Below are positions 32,801 through 45,400 of a stretch of 64,000 nt of DNA, one piece after another. The notes beneath the pieces are model-generated. The model was given only the letters and a program-made list of their open reading frames with translations, was not told where the DNA came from and did no database searches. This DNA is from Phoenix dactylifera (lineage: Eukaryota > Streptophyta > Magnoliopsida > Arecales > Arecaceae). The position numbers and the translations under genes were made by a program. Positions within the stretch are counted from its first letter, which is position 1; every line of letters starts with the position of its first letter. The stretch lies in NCBI RefSeq assembly GCF_009389715.1, contig NC_052404.1, forward strand, positions 8,144,745 to 8,208,744, read 5' to 3'.

Positions 32801-35790
32801 CTGCATAACTATAAGTGTGTTCTTTCTCCAAGGTTAATGGAAGACGAATAAGAAGGTGCAAATTGGAATACAAGAAAGAAGCAAAAGGCTGTCGTTGAAG
32901 ACTCCGGCTATCACATGCTTCAAGATTTGGTTGGTTTATGGACTATGGAAATAGGATCCAAAAGGATGCACGACATCACAACATCAAAGACAAGTAGCAT
33001 AAAGAAACATGAAATTCACTTTGTACTTGAGATCAGTTCGTTAAAAAATAACTTATCCCTTTCCAACAGGCTAGAATAAATGTCTTCCATCCCTTCCTCC
33101 CCCTCCCCCATCTTTGGGTAGGCCATCCTTTGCAGCAATATGACTAAGTATATTGGCATAATTTGCGAGTCGGTGACATCAAAACTGACACCTGATTGTA
33201 AAATGATGCTCAATTTTCTAGCAGAGATTACATGTGTAGAGTTAAGCTCGCCAAGCCCCAGATTCATGGGACAACGATTGTTGTGGTTGTCCATCATGAT
33301 CTTGAGGCGAAAGGCTTGAGCATTCTTTCAATGCTTTCTCTCTTGATCTCAAGTTCCAATTTGTGAATCCAATGCAAGTTAGCTAGTTTAATTAGAAATA
33401 GTCAAATTGATGATTGTCTTGGCCATTTGTGAAATCAAATTTAAATTGGTAAGTAATGCACGTCTGATTAGATGTGGCCAAATAAAAAAAGGCATCACCA
33501 CAATAAAAAGGAGAAATGAGCCAAATAAATCAGGCTTCTTGAAGTATCGTTAGGAAGTTGCACATATGAATCGATAACAACAATGTTCGGCATAAGGACA
33601 CTTAAGACTCGTGATGCCTATTGTCTAGATCACTATGTTTCCTTTTATAACTAATGCTTTCTCCTAGATGAATAATAGTTTGGTTCAATGTTGGAAATAA
33701 TCACAATATTGCGAGGAACTAAATAAAATTTTCAAAGTAAAATGTTAAATATATAGCATAAACAAGTTTGAATGATATACCCATTGAAAAGCGCCTTCTT
33801 GACTTCCATCAAGAACAGACACCCAATCTGGCTGAAATTTAAGTGAGCTCTTGTCTTTAAGAAGATCCCTGACCTGCAAAACTGCATGTTCAGATCAAAG
33901 GAAATAATGGAATAGTTGTGCTAAAGCAAGAGTCAGACTATCGCTTGCAAGGACAAAGTTGTAATTGTGGATTTAAAATTCATTTAATCTTAGAAACTAA
34001 AACGAAGGAAAGTATTGTTCTTTCCAGCTTAAAATAAGCATAACTTTTTTTCTGATGAATATTGAGGGATTATTACCGCTTGCAAAATTTTTTCAGATGT
34101 TTCAGCCCCCAGAGCTCTCAATCCTGCAGTGGCCTGCATAGGCATCAACATGTGAATGACCATAGATGTGATCGACTTCAAACTGCAAACACCATGTGAT
34201 CTTATTGTCCAAGAGATTATGATTTACCCCAACTCTGACAGGTGTTTTCCATCGCAATTCTACTGGAACCACACTTTCAGCTTCCTCCAAAAGAGGAATT
34301 AGTGAATTTGCAGCCTCCTGAGGATCTTTAGCATAGGAGCTCAAGCCTGTTCCTATCTGCACATAAAGGACAAAAAGTATGATACCAAACAATAAGCTCT
34401 ATGATGAATTTCCTAACCCAATCATTTAAATTGCTTGCTAGAGGGCATGACAGATGAAAACAGGCAGTACAAGTCCTGATCTTCCGAGCAAGAAATAAGA
34501 AATTTTATTGTGCAGAATTTCTAGCCAAAATTTACGTCATCCCTATTCTTAAACTCACCAACGAGTTGTGTCTGATATTGAGTTTTGATACTTCTGTACA
34601 AAGTTGTGGAGTAACTTAAAACATTTGCTTTATTATGATGGTTACTAGTGGAACCTATTATATATCACAAGGCTAGCTAACATTTTGTTCAACATCATAG
34701 TTCCTACTTGTATATGCAATGTGATGAGTCACATGGAAAATGGGAAACTTCCATTAATATTTACTGCCTAAAAAGTTAATTGTTTTCTGCCGTTTTTCAT
34801 GAAAAATTTTGCTAATCATCAAGGGTTTTCATATTGCCTCGTACACAAGGCCTACAGTAAATCATGGTATATCAGTTGGCAAAAATATGAGTTTCATGAT
34901 TCAATCAATCAGTCAAACTTCAATTCCACAGATGCATGGTAGTGAATAGAACAACTTTTGCTCAGCAATAACAGCTGCAAAACTTAGTACCAGTGATCAT
35001 CAATCATCAGTTATGACGGCATATGAAACAGAGTTTGCTGCTAGAACTGTAATGACACATGGCACCGCAAACATTTCATGCAACATCACACTCCAAAGAA
35101 CAGCATTCGTGATGCCACAAAGACATCACAGCAGATCTGTTATCATCACATTTCCCAACTGGTTTCTCTTCTACCCAAATTCTAACTTCATTGACAAAGT
35201 AATTTACGGAAATTTAGTCACATCTATATTGTCAGTAGCCAGTTCAGCAATTATCATCTTATCAGAGACCAATTTCTAATTCCAAATGTATAGGATACAC
35301 AATGTAATCTTTTTAAGCTGTTTGTTAAAACTAAGAAGTAGAATCCATCTCAGAAGTGTTAAAATATGCTAAATGTTACATACATTACTCGAATTCCAAC
35401 CCTAAATAAAGAAATCATCTAAAAGAAGAAGGAACCCTGCTCGATCCATACCCGTCTGAAGAGCTCGATCTCCTTCCCGATGTGAAGCAGATCCAAGTTC
35501 TCATCGAAGCAGTAGACATGAACCCTACTCCCAGAACTCCCGGCATCGAAGATGACCGCGTAGCTCTTGGATCCCGCGTCCGCCGCTGCGCCGCTGCCAC
35601 CGCCGGGGACGGTCTTGCGGCCAGCGTTGGCGGCGGCGGAGAGGAGCGGGGCGGAGGGGGCGCGGGGCATGAGGAAGAGGACGAAGGAGACGAGAAGGAG
35701 GGGGACGGAGACGACGAGGATGACGCCGCGGTAGCGGTGGATCTTGTCGGCGAGGGGCTCCTGCCGGGGCGCGGCCGCCCGCTGCTTCAT
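29873..35790 (-). CDS. Apyrase (GDA1/CD39 nucleoside phosphatase)
   Basis: Apyrases hydrolyse NTP and NDP to NMP in the Golgi lumen or apoplast and affect extracellular ATP signalling and glycosylation. Exons on the minus strand are 35790-35452, 34356-34228, 34133-34077, 33873-33781, 32516-32311, 32084-31996, 30585-30368, 30256-30067 and 29985-29873, encoding 477 aa. An N-terminal membrane anchor lies at residues 22-41. All five apyrase conserved regions are present: [13 protein letters not shown] (79-91), [10 protein letters not shown] (156-165), [20 protein letters not shown] (about 195-214), [15 protein letters not shown] (224-238) and WPLGSAIEV (465-473). The start ATG gives a short basic N-terminus like rice apyrase; an in-frame stop lies upstream at the TAG near 35918. 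The key Asp, Gly and Glu residues appear intact, so an active enzyme is likely. Confidence 0.95.
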
Positions 35791-36146
35791 CTTCGCGTCG
35801 GCGTCAGCGGGCGCCGGGATCAGCTCGGCGGCGGACGGCGAGCGGTACCGGATCTGCCCGTTGCTCGGGGGCGGCTTCAAGGGCTGCGGCGTTTCCTGGA
35901 CGGTCTCCAGCTTCTAATATAAGAAGTGGGATCGAGGCGGTGGACGGGATCCGAGCACCGACGGGATGCGACGAGAGATCTTTATCCCACTTTTGGCAAC
36001 CAAGCTCTCTGGTGCTGCTTTTGCGACGGAGCAGGGGCTTCGCCGGTCGCAACAAAGGAAGGGAGTAAAAGAAGACGAGAAAGGGGGAGCGGAGGTGAAT
36101 GAAACTAACAGCCCACGAGCTGTTATTTATGAATTAATATTATTTT

Positions 36147-36154
36147 ATTTATAA
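36147..36154 (-). promoter_or_regulatory. Candidate TATA box of the apyrase gene
   Basis: TATAAATA on the minus strand lies about 360 bp upstream of the apyrase start codon. This would give a leader of about 330 nt through a GC-rich stretch. There is no further support. Confidence 0.3.
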
Positions 36155-36702
36155 CGGCATGGTACACAAATTATCGACCAAGGAAAAGGACTAGGCGGTG
36201 TTTGGTACAGATGGTTGGGTCATGGAGTGGTATAGGGGTTAAATAGAAATGGGGTGCTTAAAATCAGGTGGAATGAGGAATTCTGTGATTTTCATTATTT
36301 GGCTGTCTCCCTCGTGTTACCGTTCTGTATACTCTTTCAGCACGACCTTTTACGGAAGTGACGCGGCCGGAACGCAACTGGCAGGCAGAGGGAACCGGGG
36401 ACATGTGTCAGAGGAGTGGGACGTGGGTGTGCAGGGAAATGGGGTCCATGGAGATTGTGAGATGAGGTTTTTTCCGGGTCAAATTTGAAGATGGGTGTAG
36501 GGTGTAGTTTGTTTATCTTTTACATATTGGTTGAGTTCCAAATTTGAAGGGGTAAAAGGGACCCGTTCGCTGGAAGATATTCTGTGTGGTCAAACGCGTT
36601 CAGGAATTAGGACCAAGGGCATTGGGTAGGTGCTTCAACAATGTAGGACGGAAAGAATTGTCATAGTGATTCGTTCATGTGTACTTATATATATATACTT
36701 TT

Positions 36703-36729
36703 ATGTGTGTGTGTGTGTGTGTGTGTGTC
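36703..36729. repeat. (GT)n microsatellite
   Basis: A run of GT dinucleotides, interrupted only at its edges. Confidence 0.9.
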
Positions 36730-37534
36730 TATGTACGTGTGTGTATGCATAACTAAGTGATATGTGGATGGTTTTAATAGTTCAGCTAGCTACGGTATCA
36801 TTGATATTCTTTTGTATACACAAGTGGCCTAAACCCTCGATAGTTGAAATCATCAAATTTGGCAAGCATAAATTAAGAAGAAGTGGGCTTGGTTGAATGG
36901 TTATCAGATTATTTAATGTTTGGATACGGTGCTAGCCCTTTATCATACATTGATAAACACCTATGATGCTCACCAAACATGAGGTTCGAAAATTATGTCT
37001 CTGCACATCTCTATATGTAATTACGGCTTGATATTGCATGAAACCCCATGATCCTATTTTATAATATTTTATAAAAAAAATAGGAAATATCTAACCCGTT
37101 TAATATATTGGGATGTTTGGGGTATTTTCTTCTTAATAGGTTAGCGGCAAGTTTACCGCACCGGCTTTCTCACTTTTTCTTTTTCTTTTTTGAAAATATT
37201 ATTTATTTTTATTCTGATTTGGCTGAACCAAATCAAGAAAGCTAACTCAACTTTTTTTTTCTTCATAGACTCTTTTTAAAATTATTTTTTCAAAAACGAA
37301 TATTTTAATATTTTTTCCTTGAAACCCTCACGGCGGGCGGCGGCGGTGGAGAGGGAGAGAAGAGGGAGTGCAAGTGGCTGAGGAGGAGGCAAGCGAGATG
37401 AGGATCTTCTCGAGGAGGGAGAGGGAACGGAGGGGGGCAAGGGTGCAGGAGACGTGGCGCGGGGAGATTAGGATTTAGGAGGAAGGAGAGGCGGTGATGC
37501 CCAAAACCCTGATCCCGTCCTCTAGCGCTCTCTT

Positions 37535-37902
37535 ATGAGTAGCATCGCCAAGGGCAAGGCTCCAGCCAGCCTCTGAAGCGCTCCACCCTCGACAAGAAGA
37601 AGCCTGATGGTGGCAACCCATCCGCTTCCCGCGGCGGCGAATGCGCCCGGAACAAGACCAACAAGTACTTCCACCGCATCGTCAACTCCTGCCTCAACGC
37701 CTCTACCTCGCTCCGCCACCTCACAGCTACTAAGGAATGTGCCCATGAGGCCAAGCGCGAGAAGCTCGGCCTCATGTCCCAGGAGCGCCAGCGCGAGATC
37801 GACCAGGAGAAGGCCCGCACCGAGGCCGGCGGTGCCGCCCTTGAGGAGGAGCTGGTCATCATGGGGGCTCCACGGCTGGATCTTATTGTTGAATTAAATT
37901 AA
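37535..37902 (+). pseudogene. Frame-broken copy of an unidentified basic/acidic gene
   Basis: The ATG at 37535 opens a frame reading MSSIAKGKAPASL and then a stop (TGA at 37574). A frame shifted by one base runs without a stop to TAA at 37900-37902. It reads PLKRSTLDKKKPDGG, then NKTNKYFHRIVNSCLNASTS, LRHLTATKECAHEAKREKLG, EEELVIMGAPRLDLIVELN. The two frames join naturally if one base was lost near 37561-37570. Codon use is strongly GC3-rich, like a real exon, but the flanks are AT-rich and no splice donor follows. The product family is not recognised. A retro-copied or truncated first exon with a frameshift is most likely. Confidence 0.6.
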
Positions 37903-38626
37903 ATATTTTAAAATTTTGAAAACTAAATTAGTCGATGGCCAAACCGTAAGCATCCGTGCACAAGTAGGGGAACAAACATAAAAAAATTTTCAAAGAAAGC
38001 AAACCACGACAAGTGTCATGCATCCTGCGCAAGAGCAAGCATGAAAAGGCCCTTCGAAGAAGGAAGGAAGCATGAACGGCCAAGATGCAATAAGCCGAAC
38101 AATCAAAGGAGCACAAAAAGATACGTCATTAATTCGCGGGAGGGGAATCTTCTTCTTTTGATGAGCCTGAGCCTATATAAAAGGCTCTAGGGATCACGCA
38201 AGAAAGGAGGTGGTCCATCGCCTGGAGATGGCAGAGGAGAGAGCTCACTACCTTCGTCGGCGGCTTTCTACGATACCGGCAGCAGGGATTGAGGCTGAGA
38301 AGGGAGAAGATACTTTCACAAAAGTCCCTCAACTTCGAGACATTTACCACACCAGCCACCATTTTCAATTCTAAAGCACCGTTGGTGCTCGAAGTATTTA
38401 CCGCACCAACCACGCCAGAGAAAAGCTAACTGTAAAAGGACTTAAAAAAGACTTTTTGTACCGTTGCAAACGCCATAAATAGAATAACATCGGATTCAAC
38501 GCATACAATACCATGCTACGTCAAGTGCAGTTAGGTTGCTTAGGCTGGCTTACGGTAATGGTTTGGTTGCGTTGGAAAGACCCTCCTCGATGATACCATC
38601 TGAATTAGCTAAACTAGAAACTAGAG

Positions 38627-39022
38627 CTCGCTTGGTTCACAGAAAATTTTTTTTTTACAGAAACATGCAAAGAAAATATTTGAAAAAGTATTTTTAGAAT
38701 ATTTGTTGACAATGAAAAAATAACAGATTTTCAGAATGCTTATATTTGATGGATCATTCATTTTTCTGAAAAAATTTTGTATAATTTTTATTATATCCTT
38801 AATAAAAATTAGATCTTTAATACCTCTTTAATGCTGAAGTGTTTTTTGGAAAAAAATAAAAATGGAATGATTTCCGACCCATAGAAACGTGAGAATCATA
38901 TTTCCATAAGAATACAATTTTTTCGTCTCTCTTTTTTGTAAAGTCGAATTAAATAAGAGGCATCTTATTACTTTTTCGTTGATCATTTTTTTTTTCTTTT
39001 TTTTTCGCAAACCAAACGAGCC
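38627..39022. mobile_element. MITE-like element with short inverted ends
   Basis: The left end reads GAGCTCGCTTGGTTCAC. The reverse complement of the right end reads GGGCTCGTTTGGTTTGC. A TA dinucleotide flanks both ends. The interior is AT-rich and non-coding. The GGGCTCGTTTGGTT-type terminus is common among plant MITEs. Boundaries are accurate to a few bases. Confidence 0.6.
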
Positions 39023-40231
39023 CTATGAGACATGTTTTAACCATGGGCATTAAGCCTATCATGGGTCAGGCTTTCCCATAAAGTTTATATAAATTTGGCC
39101 GGAAGCCTAGTCAAAAATAAATAAAATTTAAATTTAAGATCTGGGTCATGATCAGCACTAAGTGCAGGACACGGCAGGTCATGAGGGAAGCTCACCATCA
39201 CATGCATGCGGAAACATTGTCAAGACTCGTGGATTGTCGTGTCAATTGCGGGGTGGGCCTGCGGACCTGCTTTCCATATCACGCGATGGACATCAACCGC
39301 ACTCGCGCGAATGACGGTTTGACTGCCCAAAGCCGTCAATGTTTATATTGGAGTTACTTCCATGATCGCCTTCGGGTGCAGCTCACGAGACGCCATCTGG
39401 AGAAGAATTTGTGATGTTACATTTTCAGAAAAGATGTACAAATTTTATATACCACAATTGATGCGAGCATTCCTCATAACTGGTAATTCTCGATTTTCTA
39501 ATTTAAAAATATAAATTCCTGTCTCTTTTTTTTTTGCTATAAAAAAAAAAAGACAAATCCATCCCTGTGTAGCAGTCCCTACTAGGCCCTTAACCTGCCA
39601 GGAGAATGTTTGATGCGGACAGAACTGACCGTGTGTTGGACATGCCGGCCATTTTTGCTCATACTCTCCCTATCCGTGGCTCGACTCGGTTACCCTTCTG
39701 GGCTCTCGACCCGAACCTCCGTGTGAGCATGTCACATCCAGCACCACCGAGGCTATCAACAGACCAATAAACCCTTCCATCCCATGTGTCCGAGCGGGGA
39801 GCATTCGGTCTTCTCATTTAATAGATAAAATTTAGATTTCGATGTACTTAATCCATTTTGACCAGTTTAATAATTAGATTGTTTCAAAACTTGTCTATTT
39901 CATTCGTTTAAGTTCTACTCAACCCATTTAAAATCCATTTAACTTGTATAAAACTAGCTTAACTTGATTAAACCTTATTAAATAGGTTATGCAACCCAAG
40001 TCAATTTATCTGTTTAATAAAAATGTAAGGTTGAACTCCGGATTTTGGACCATCAATAAATAGGTTAGTTTAGGTTGATAGAATTTCAATCTAACTCATA
40101 TCCAACTTGATGTGACCTATATTTGGCTTGATCCGATCTATATTTGACTTGATCCGACCCGATTATCTCTCTAGTTCGGGAACTTAAAAAGTATTAAGAG
40201 TTGGTGCAATAAATAAAGAATGGTGAGCGTT

Positions 40232-40340
40232 AGTAGGCCCAAAATCATTCCTAAAACACCATGCCGGTGCTTTTTTTTTTTTTTTTTTTTTTTTTGCTAA
40301 GTAGGCCCAAAATCATTCCTAAAACACCATGCCGGTGCTT
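40232..40340. repeat. 41-bp direct repeat flanking a T-run
   Basis: The identical segment beginning AGTAGGCCCAAAATCATTCC occurs at 40232-40272 and 40300-40340. They are separated by 27 bp made of a T-run followed by GCTAA. It is consistent with a target duplication around a poly(A)-only insert on the minus strand. Confidence 0.9.
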
Positions 40341-41699
40341 ATTTAACCACATCAAAAACAACTAACGTATCATAAGACTTGGCAAATGTCTTACTATATA
40401 TTTTTTATTTGCAAATATCGATTTTTCTTCAAAATACTTTTCCATAGAAATAAAAAATAAGGTTCCAATGAGTGAAAAGAAATAAAAAAATAATAAAATT
40501 ATTTTTCATATATCATCTATTGGTTTCTGCTAACCAATTCAAAGAAGGAGAAAAAAGATAAAAAATTGTTGGCCTATCACATTACTGGAATGGAACCTAA
40601 GATATTGCAAATGGTTGCTCAACCATTTGTTTGTAGTAGTTAAATGGTTGCTCAACCAAATGAAAAAAACACGCACTAGTGATACATTGAAGTAGCATAA
40701 TAGGAAGTGCAACAATCATACTCAAAGCCCAAGGATGACACTTAATTGCTCCTACATACCTATGTTTGTATGCATAACTATATACACATACATATAGCAC
40801 TTAGAACCTGCTATATCACCAACACAAGAGGGGTGAAAACTGTTATGCTATGGTATCAAGTAGATGTTGATGTGCTACAACATTGGCTCTTGCTAGTGTG
40901 ATACTGTGGATTTAGGTTGAAATAAGATCTTTTTATTATGCAAGCTAGATAATTATTAGAGTTAGATGTTGCTTGATATAAGCCCCCAACTAAAACAAGA
41001 GCTCATTATACACAAGCTAGGTAATTATTAGAGTTAAATGTTGCTCGATAATCTACTATATAGGCCCCCAATGTTTTGTTGTTAGCCTTGTTCTTTTAAT
41101 TTATATATTTCTACAAGATGCAGTTGAACATGTGCATTCAAGACCTAAAGCAATTGCAACAAAAAAAAATAGTTATTAACCAAAAATCTTGCTAGGAAGT
41201 AAAACTTGTTTCAATTTTCATATTTCTCTTCTTCAAAATAAGAAATTTTATATGTTGGATCGGATGGTACATCTCTAAATACTGTAAGTATCGAAACGAT
41301 CTAAAGCATAGCACTAAAACTGCGTCATTAGACAAATAAAGAGGAATGTGCCGAAGTAAAAGCCTCGCTCCAAGTATAAACGCAACAAACAACTTCCTCT
41401 TGCGAATAAAGCAGAGGCATATAAGCAAGCAGTATAAAATTTTATCATTTCGTTCATCGATAGTGGTGGCTGAATATGAACACGTTGATGGATGGATGCA
41501 TGGTAACCAACAAAAGCACTCAACCATAACGAGTTAACAAAGAACAGAAACTTTACCTTGCATTGTTAGTTCTTCCTACTCGAAATAGTTACACATACCA
41601 GCTTTTTGGCACCTACTTCTCCTCCCTCCCCTGTCTCCAAAAAATTTGGAACGATGCGAGCAAGGTCAAGCTCCGGTGAGAGGCCAAGGTGGGCAGGTT

Positions 41700-42160
41700 A
41701 TTATTCGTTCATATCTATTTTTATATCTAAATTTATTTAGATATAAATAAAAATTAGACATTCAATTAATATCATATTCATATCTCTAAAAAAAGATGAA
41801 TATCAATACGAATAGATAACTATCCAATTCATGTTTAAACATTCGATTCTATTTATAATTCTATTTAATTTTATATAGCACACATAAATTCTTTAAATAT
41901 ATATATATATAATATTATATTAATATATTATTAACTTGATTTATTATTCATTTAGTAATATCTTTAGTTCTGTAGCTATAAAATTTAATTATTTGATTTA
42001 TGTTCTTATTTATATTCATATTTCTAGTATTCTATTTATATCTGACTAAAAAAATATAAATATAAATTTTTATACCTAATTTATATTTATATCTGGATCC
42101 GTATTTTTCAAATAAAATTAAATATAGATATTTTAGTAATCGATCCGACTTCAACCTACT
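41700..42160 (+). repeat. AT-rich dispersed repeat, copy A
   Basis: It is collinear with 54570-55040 over about 450 bp. Shared landmarks include GATAACTATCC, TTTAATTTTATATAGCA against TTTAATTTTACATAGCA, TTAACTTGATTTA against TTAGCTTGATTTA, and an ATAAAATTAAATATAGATAT end. It is non-coding, and the class is unknown. Confidence 0.75.
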
Positions 42161-42466
42161 TTCAGTACATATCGCCGGCAAGGCAAGGAGCTAAATACCC
42201 TCGCTTGGATCCGTTCTATCCCAGTTTTATCCATCAGTGGATATCCATTGTCAATTTTACGGGGACGCCACAAATCAACGGTGATAGATCAAACAAAATG
42301 GTGGGAACCACTCCTATTTTTTTGGCTGAAAGGGAACCACTCCTATTCCTCCTCTTTTTCCTCCCTCCATGTCGGCTTCCTCGCCGCTTGCTCGCAGCTC
42401 AAACAAATCAATCCCTATTCATCGCCACAGACAAACAGCTCCACCAAAACTCTTATCCACCTCCCC

Positions 42467-45400
42467 ATGGCTTTCCGCCGGAGGAGGACCGGAGAAGAAT
42501 CCCGGACCGTCTTGCCCTCAATGGCCTCCGGCCCCGCCGACGACAACGAGGACCACTTCGAGGAGTACAACTCCCATCCTTGCCTGGGTGGTTACGACAT
42601 TGCCTCACCTACGGCGCGCCCCACCCGCCCTGACCTGCCGTATGCTACCTCTCTCCTCCCTTACTTCTCTTCCTCCGCCGCCACATCCGCCCCTCTCCGA
42701 GGAGGTCAAGCCCGCTCCCCATCCCTGCTGCCTGCCCGTGCCGGCGCCGGCGCCGGCGCCGGAACCGGAGCGCGTCCCTCGTTACGACTACGGAGCACAG
42801 GGAAGCTACGAGCCGGAACCCTACTTCCTGGATGTCTTCAGGTCCTGGCTCTTTTGGGAGGAGGGGCATTCGAACCCGTGGAGGCGGCGGGCTTTGGATT
42901 ACCTCTTGGGGCATGCTTAGGGGTATGGCGATAGAAGGATTGGGGTCGATAGCTAGGGCATTCCTATCTACGCTAACAAAAGGGAGGACAGTCAGGGATT
43001 TCGGTGCAAGTTGAACCGTCACCGGCTCAAAGATCGGATTTTTATGATGTCTACAGCGATAAAGCTGACGAGAGTGTGAGTAGTGGATCGAGTTGTGATC
43101 TTTTTGGAGTAATTTGATGGAATGGTTAGTGCTATGGTGTTTGATTATGGTGATTTCTTGATTTGGATGTCCATAGTGGTCTTCGTGGTATGGTGAGAGG
43201 AGGGAGGAGGCCTGTGGTTATGTGAATCCATCCTGTGCCAATGATAGGCACCACTATGAGCAGCCTCTTTCCATTCAAGTGAGTCCAACTCAGCAAGGGT
43301 CTTCGAAGAGCAAGAGCATCATGATCAGGTGAATGCCAACATTACCTCTATATTTTACGACGCCATTTATTGTACTTGCTTGTTGGTATAGTCCGGTGCT
43401 TCTGGAAGTTAATGTTGTTTTTGCTCAATTTCTATAATTGTGCCTTTTGGATATAGTATAAGTCATCGTATGATGAGCAGAATTATGTGACTAATTTATT
43501 TGGGAGCCGAGCTATGGTTATGAGAGGCACCACCATGAGCAGCTGCTACATGTTAGGTTGAGCTAATTGAGCAAACTGGGTCTCGGAAATTGAGTTATCA
43601 TGATAACTACCAGGAATCGGCATCTCCTAAGTCCAAATGGGTGAGTATGTGGTCTTCTCTGTGGATCTTTTGTGGTTCAATTGTGCAACGCTTGTTTGTG
43701 TAATTTTCGTATATGTTGTTGTGCAAATAAATCAATCTTGCTTGTATTCTGTCCATCCTATGCTGTTTCATGAATAGTATTCTTCATCTTGTAATGAACA
43801 AAAGGAGGAGGACAATACATTTCGAGATCCAAACTGTGCAAATGGTAGGCAGGACATGGGTTGTGTTGTTTGCATGAAAGAAGGATTCACCTTCCTTCAC
43901 ACGAATCCACCAATGGATCGCGCAATGGCCGCTTCAACATCCATGCAGATAGATGAATAGAGTTTGGAGTGCTTTGAGATCTGTGCGGAGCGATCCAATG
44001 GCCGACATTGTGAAAGATTAATCATTCTTTTGTGTGAAAGATACAACCCAAACTTATAGAAGGCATTCCTATGAGCAGGCCTGTTGTGATCAGCTTGAGC
44101 CTTTCAAGCCAGCTGGGTGAGCATGGAACCTTGACTAGCTGAGCTACTATTATATGCTTATTTTATACGTTTTATGGTGTACACTTTGACCCTTATTGAT
44201 TTAAATTCAACCTCCAAGATGCTTTCGACTTTGTTTTAGTCTTACACTTTACATTGCAAGTCTGGTGATATTAACCATGTTTACTCTGATATTATTTACA
44301 GCTACGTTGAATAGGATTACATGTTCTTGTTAAGTTAAGAAGAAGAAGAATTGTGTTTCCATTGCATTAATTCACACCACCCAAGTTCCTTCTTGCAAGA
44401 TTTTCCCCATGTGTAAATTGTTATAATTTATTTCAGTCAGCATTCTTTCTTAACTGAATTGCTCTAATATTTGAGTTACTGTGAGATTTGCTTGGAACAG
44501 CACTCACAAACGCAACTTGGGCGAAAAGACAGCCTTGCCTTGTGAAGCTTATTTGATTGCCATTTGTACATGTTTGTTGGCAAAATTTGGTGTATTATGC
44601 AAAGCAAATAAATTATGCTGGTCTTGGTCATCATCCTTTTTCATTTTGGTTATTTGCATGTAGCATTCTTTGTTGTTTGGTGAACAAGGGCATGAGGAAA
44701 ATATCTTTGAAAATTGCAACAATGTTAATGAAAGGCACTACCATGAGGACCCCCTATGTGCTCAGCTTGAGCCTTTCAAGCCAGCATGGTCCCGGAATCC
44801 AAGCAATTATGAGGTGTACGAGAAAGAAGTGACTCTAAAGTCTAACTGGGTGAGTATCCAATGTCAACACTCCATGCAATATGCCTCAGAATTGAGTGAT
44901 CCAGTTTATGTTTAACTGTGTTCCGACCCTTAGTAAATCTTCAATCATCATGAAGTTCCTTCCATCTATGCACTACCTTGTTATCATGCGGTAGACAAGC
45001 CTTGTCCTTGTTAATTATGATGAACAATTGACTTTGAAACATTGCCCTTAGTGAGTTACTTAAAGAAAAGAAGTTTTGTATTGCTGCATTATCTTGTAAT
45101 TAACATTTGTCTTTGGAGATAAATTTTTTCTTCTGTTGGACCTATGTAAGATCCAATTTACATCACGTTATTAATTTAAAATTTCACCCTAAGCAACATT
45201 GACTTAAAACTTCTTCCTGAGTAGCAAAGGTTAGAACACAGATAATTTAGACCTGAAACACTAAGAAATAAATGATCTGGCTTATACAGAAATCTTATTT
45301 TCCTGACAAAATAAATGCGACCCCTTGAGTTGGCTTGCAAATGAGAGCCTATGTGCAACTGCTTTGTACATTAATGGACGAGATGCCAATGTTTCTAATT

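Larger units (their letters stand above)
36160..42466. other. Intergenic region with broken gene copy and repeats
   Basis: The region holds a frame-broken gene copy (37535-37902), a GT microsatellite (36703-36729), a TA-flanked inverted-terminal element (38627-39022), a 41-bp duplication around a T-run (40232-40340) and an AT-rich dispersed repeat (41700-42160). A TATA-like TATATAAAAGG at 38173 lies inside a short palindrome but has no recognisable gene next to it. Remaining open frames are short and unsupported. Confidence 0.6.

Noticed and set aside
33016-33297. 93-codon minus-strand frame in apyrase intron 4
   Set aside because: It lies between two well-defined exons whose junction is in frame without it. 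It may be a decayed insert, but no family is recognisable.
35482-35922. 146-codon plus-strand frame opposite apyrase exon 1
   Set aside because: It is the antisense of a GC-rich exon that encodes apyrase conserved region 1 on the other strand.
38160-38200. TATATAAAAGG as a promoter
   Set aside because: A good TATA box by sequence, but it lies inside a short palindrome (GAGCCT...AGGCTC) and no supported gene follows.
42248-42934. 228-codon open frame across the At5g39570-like start
   Set aside because: Only the part from 42467 to about 42601 has family similarity. The rest runs in a frame different from the family motifs LTYGxPxPP and YDYGAQ.
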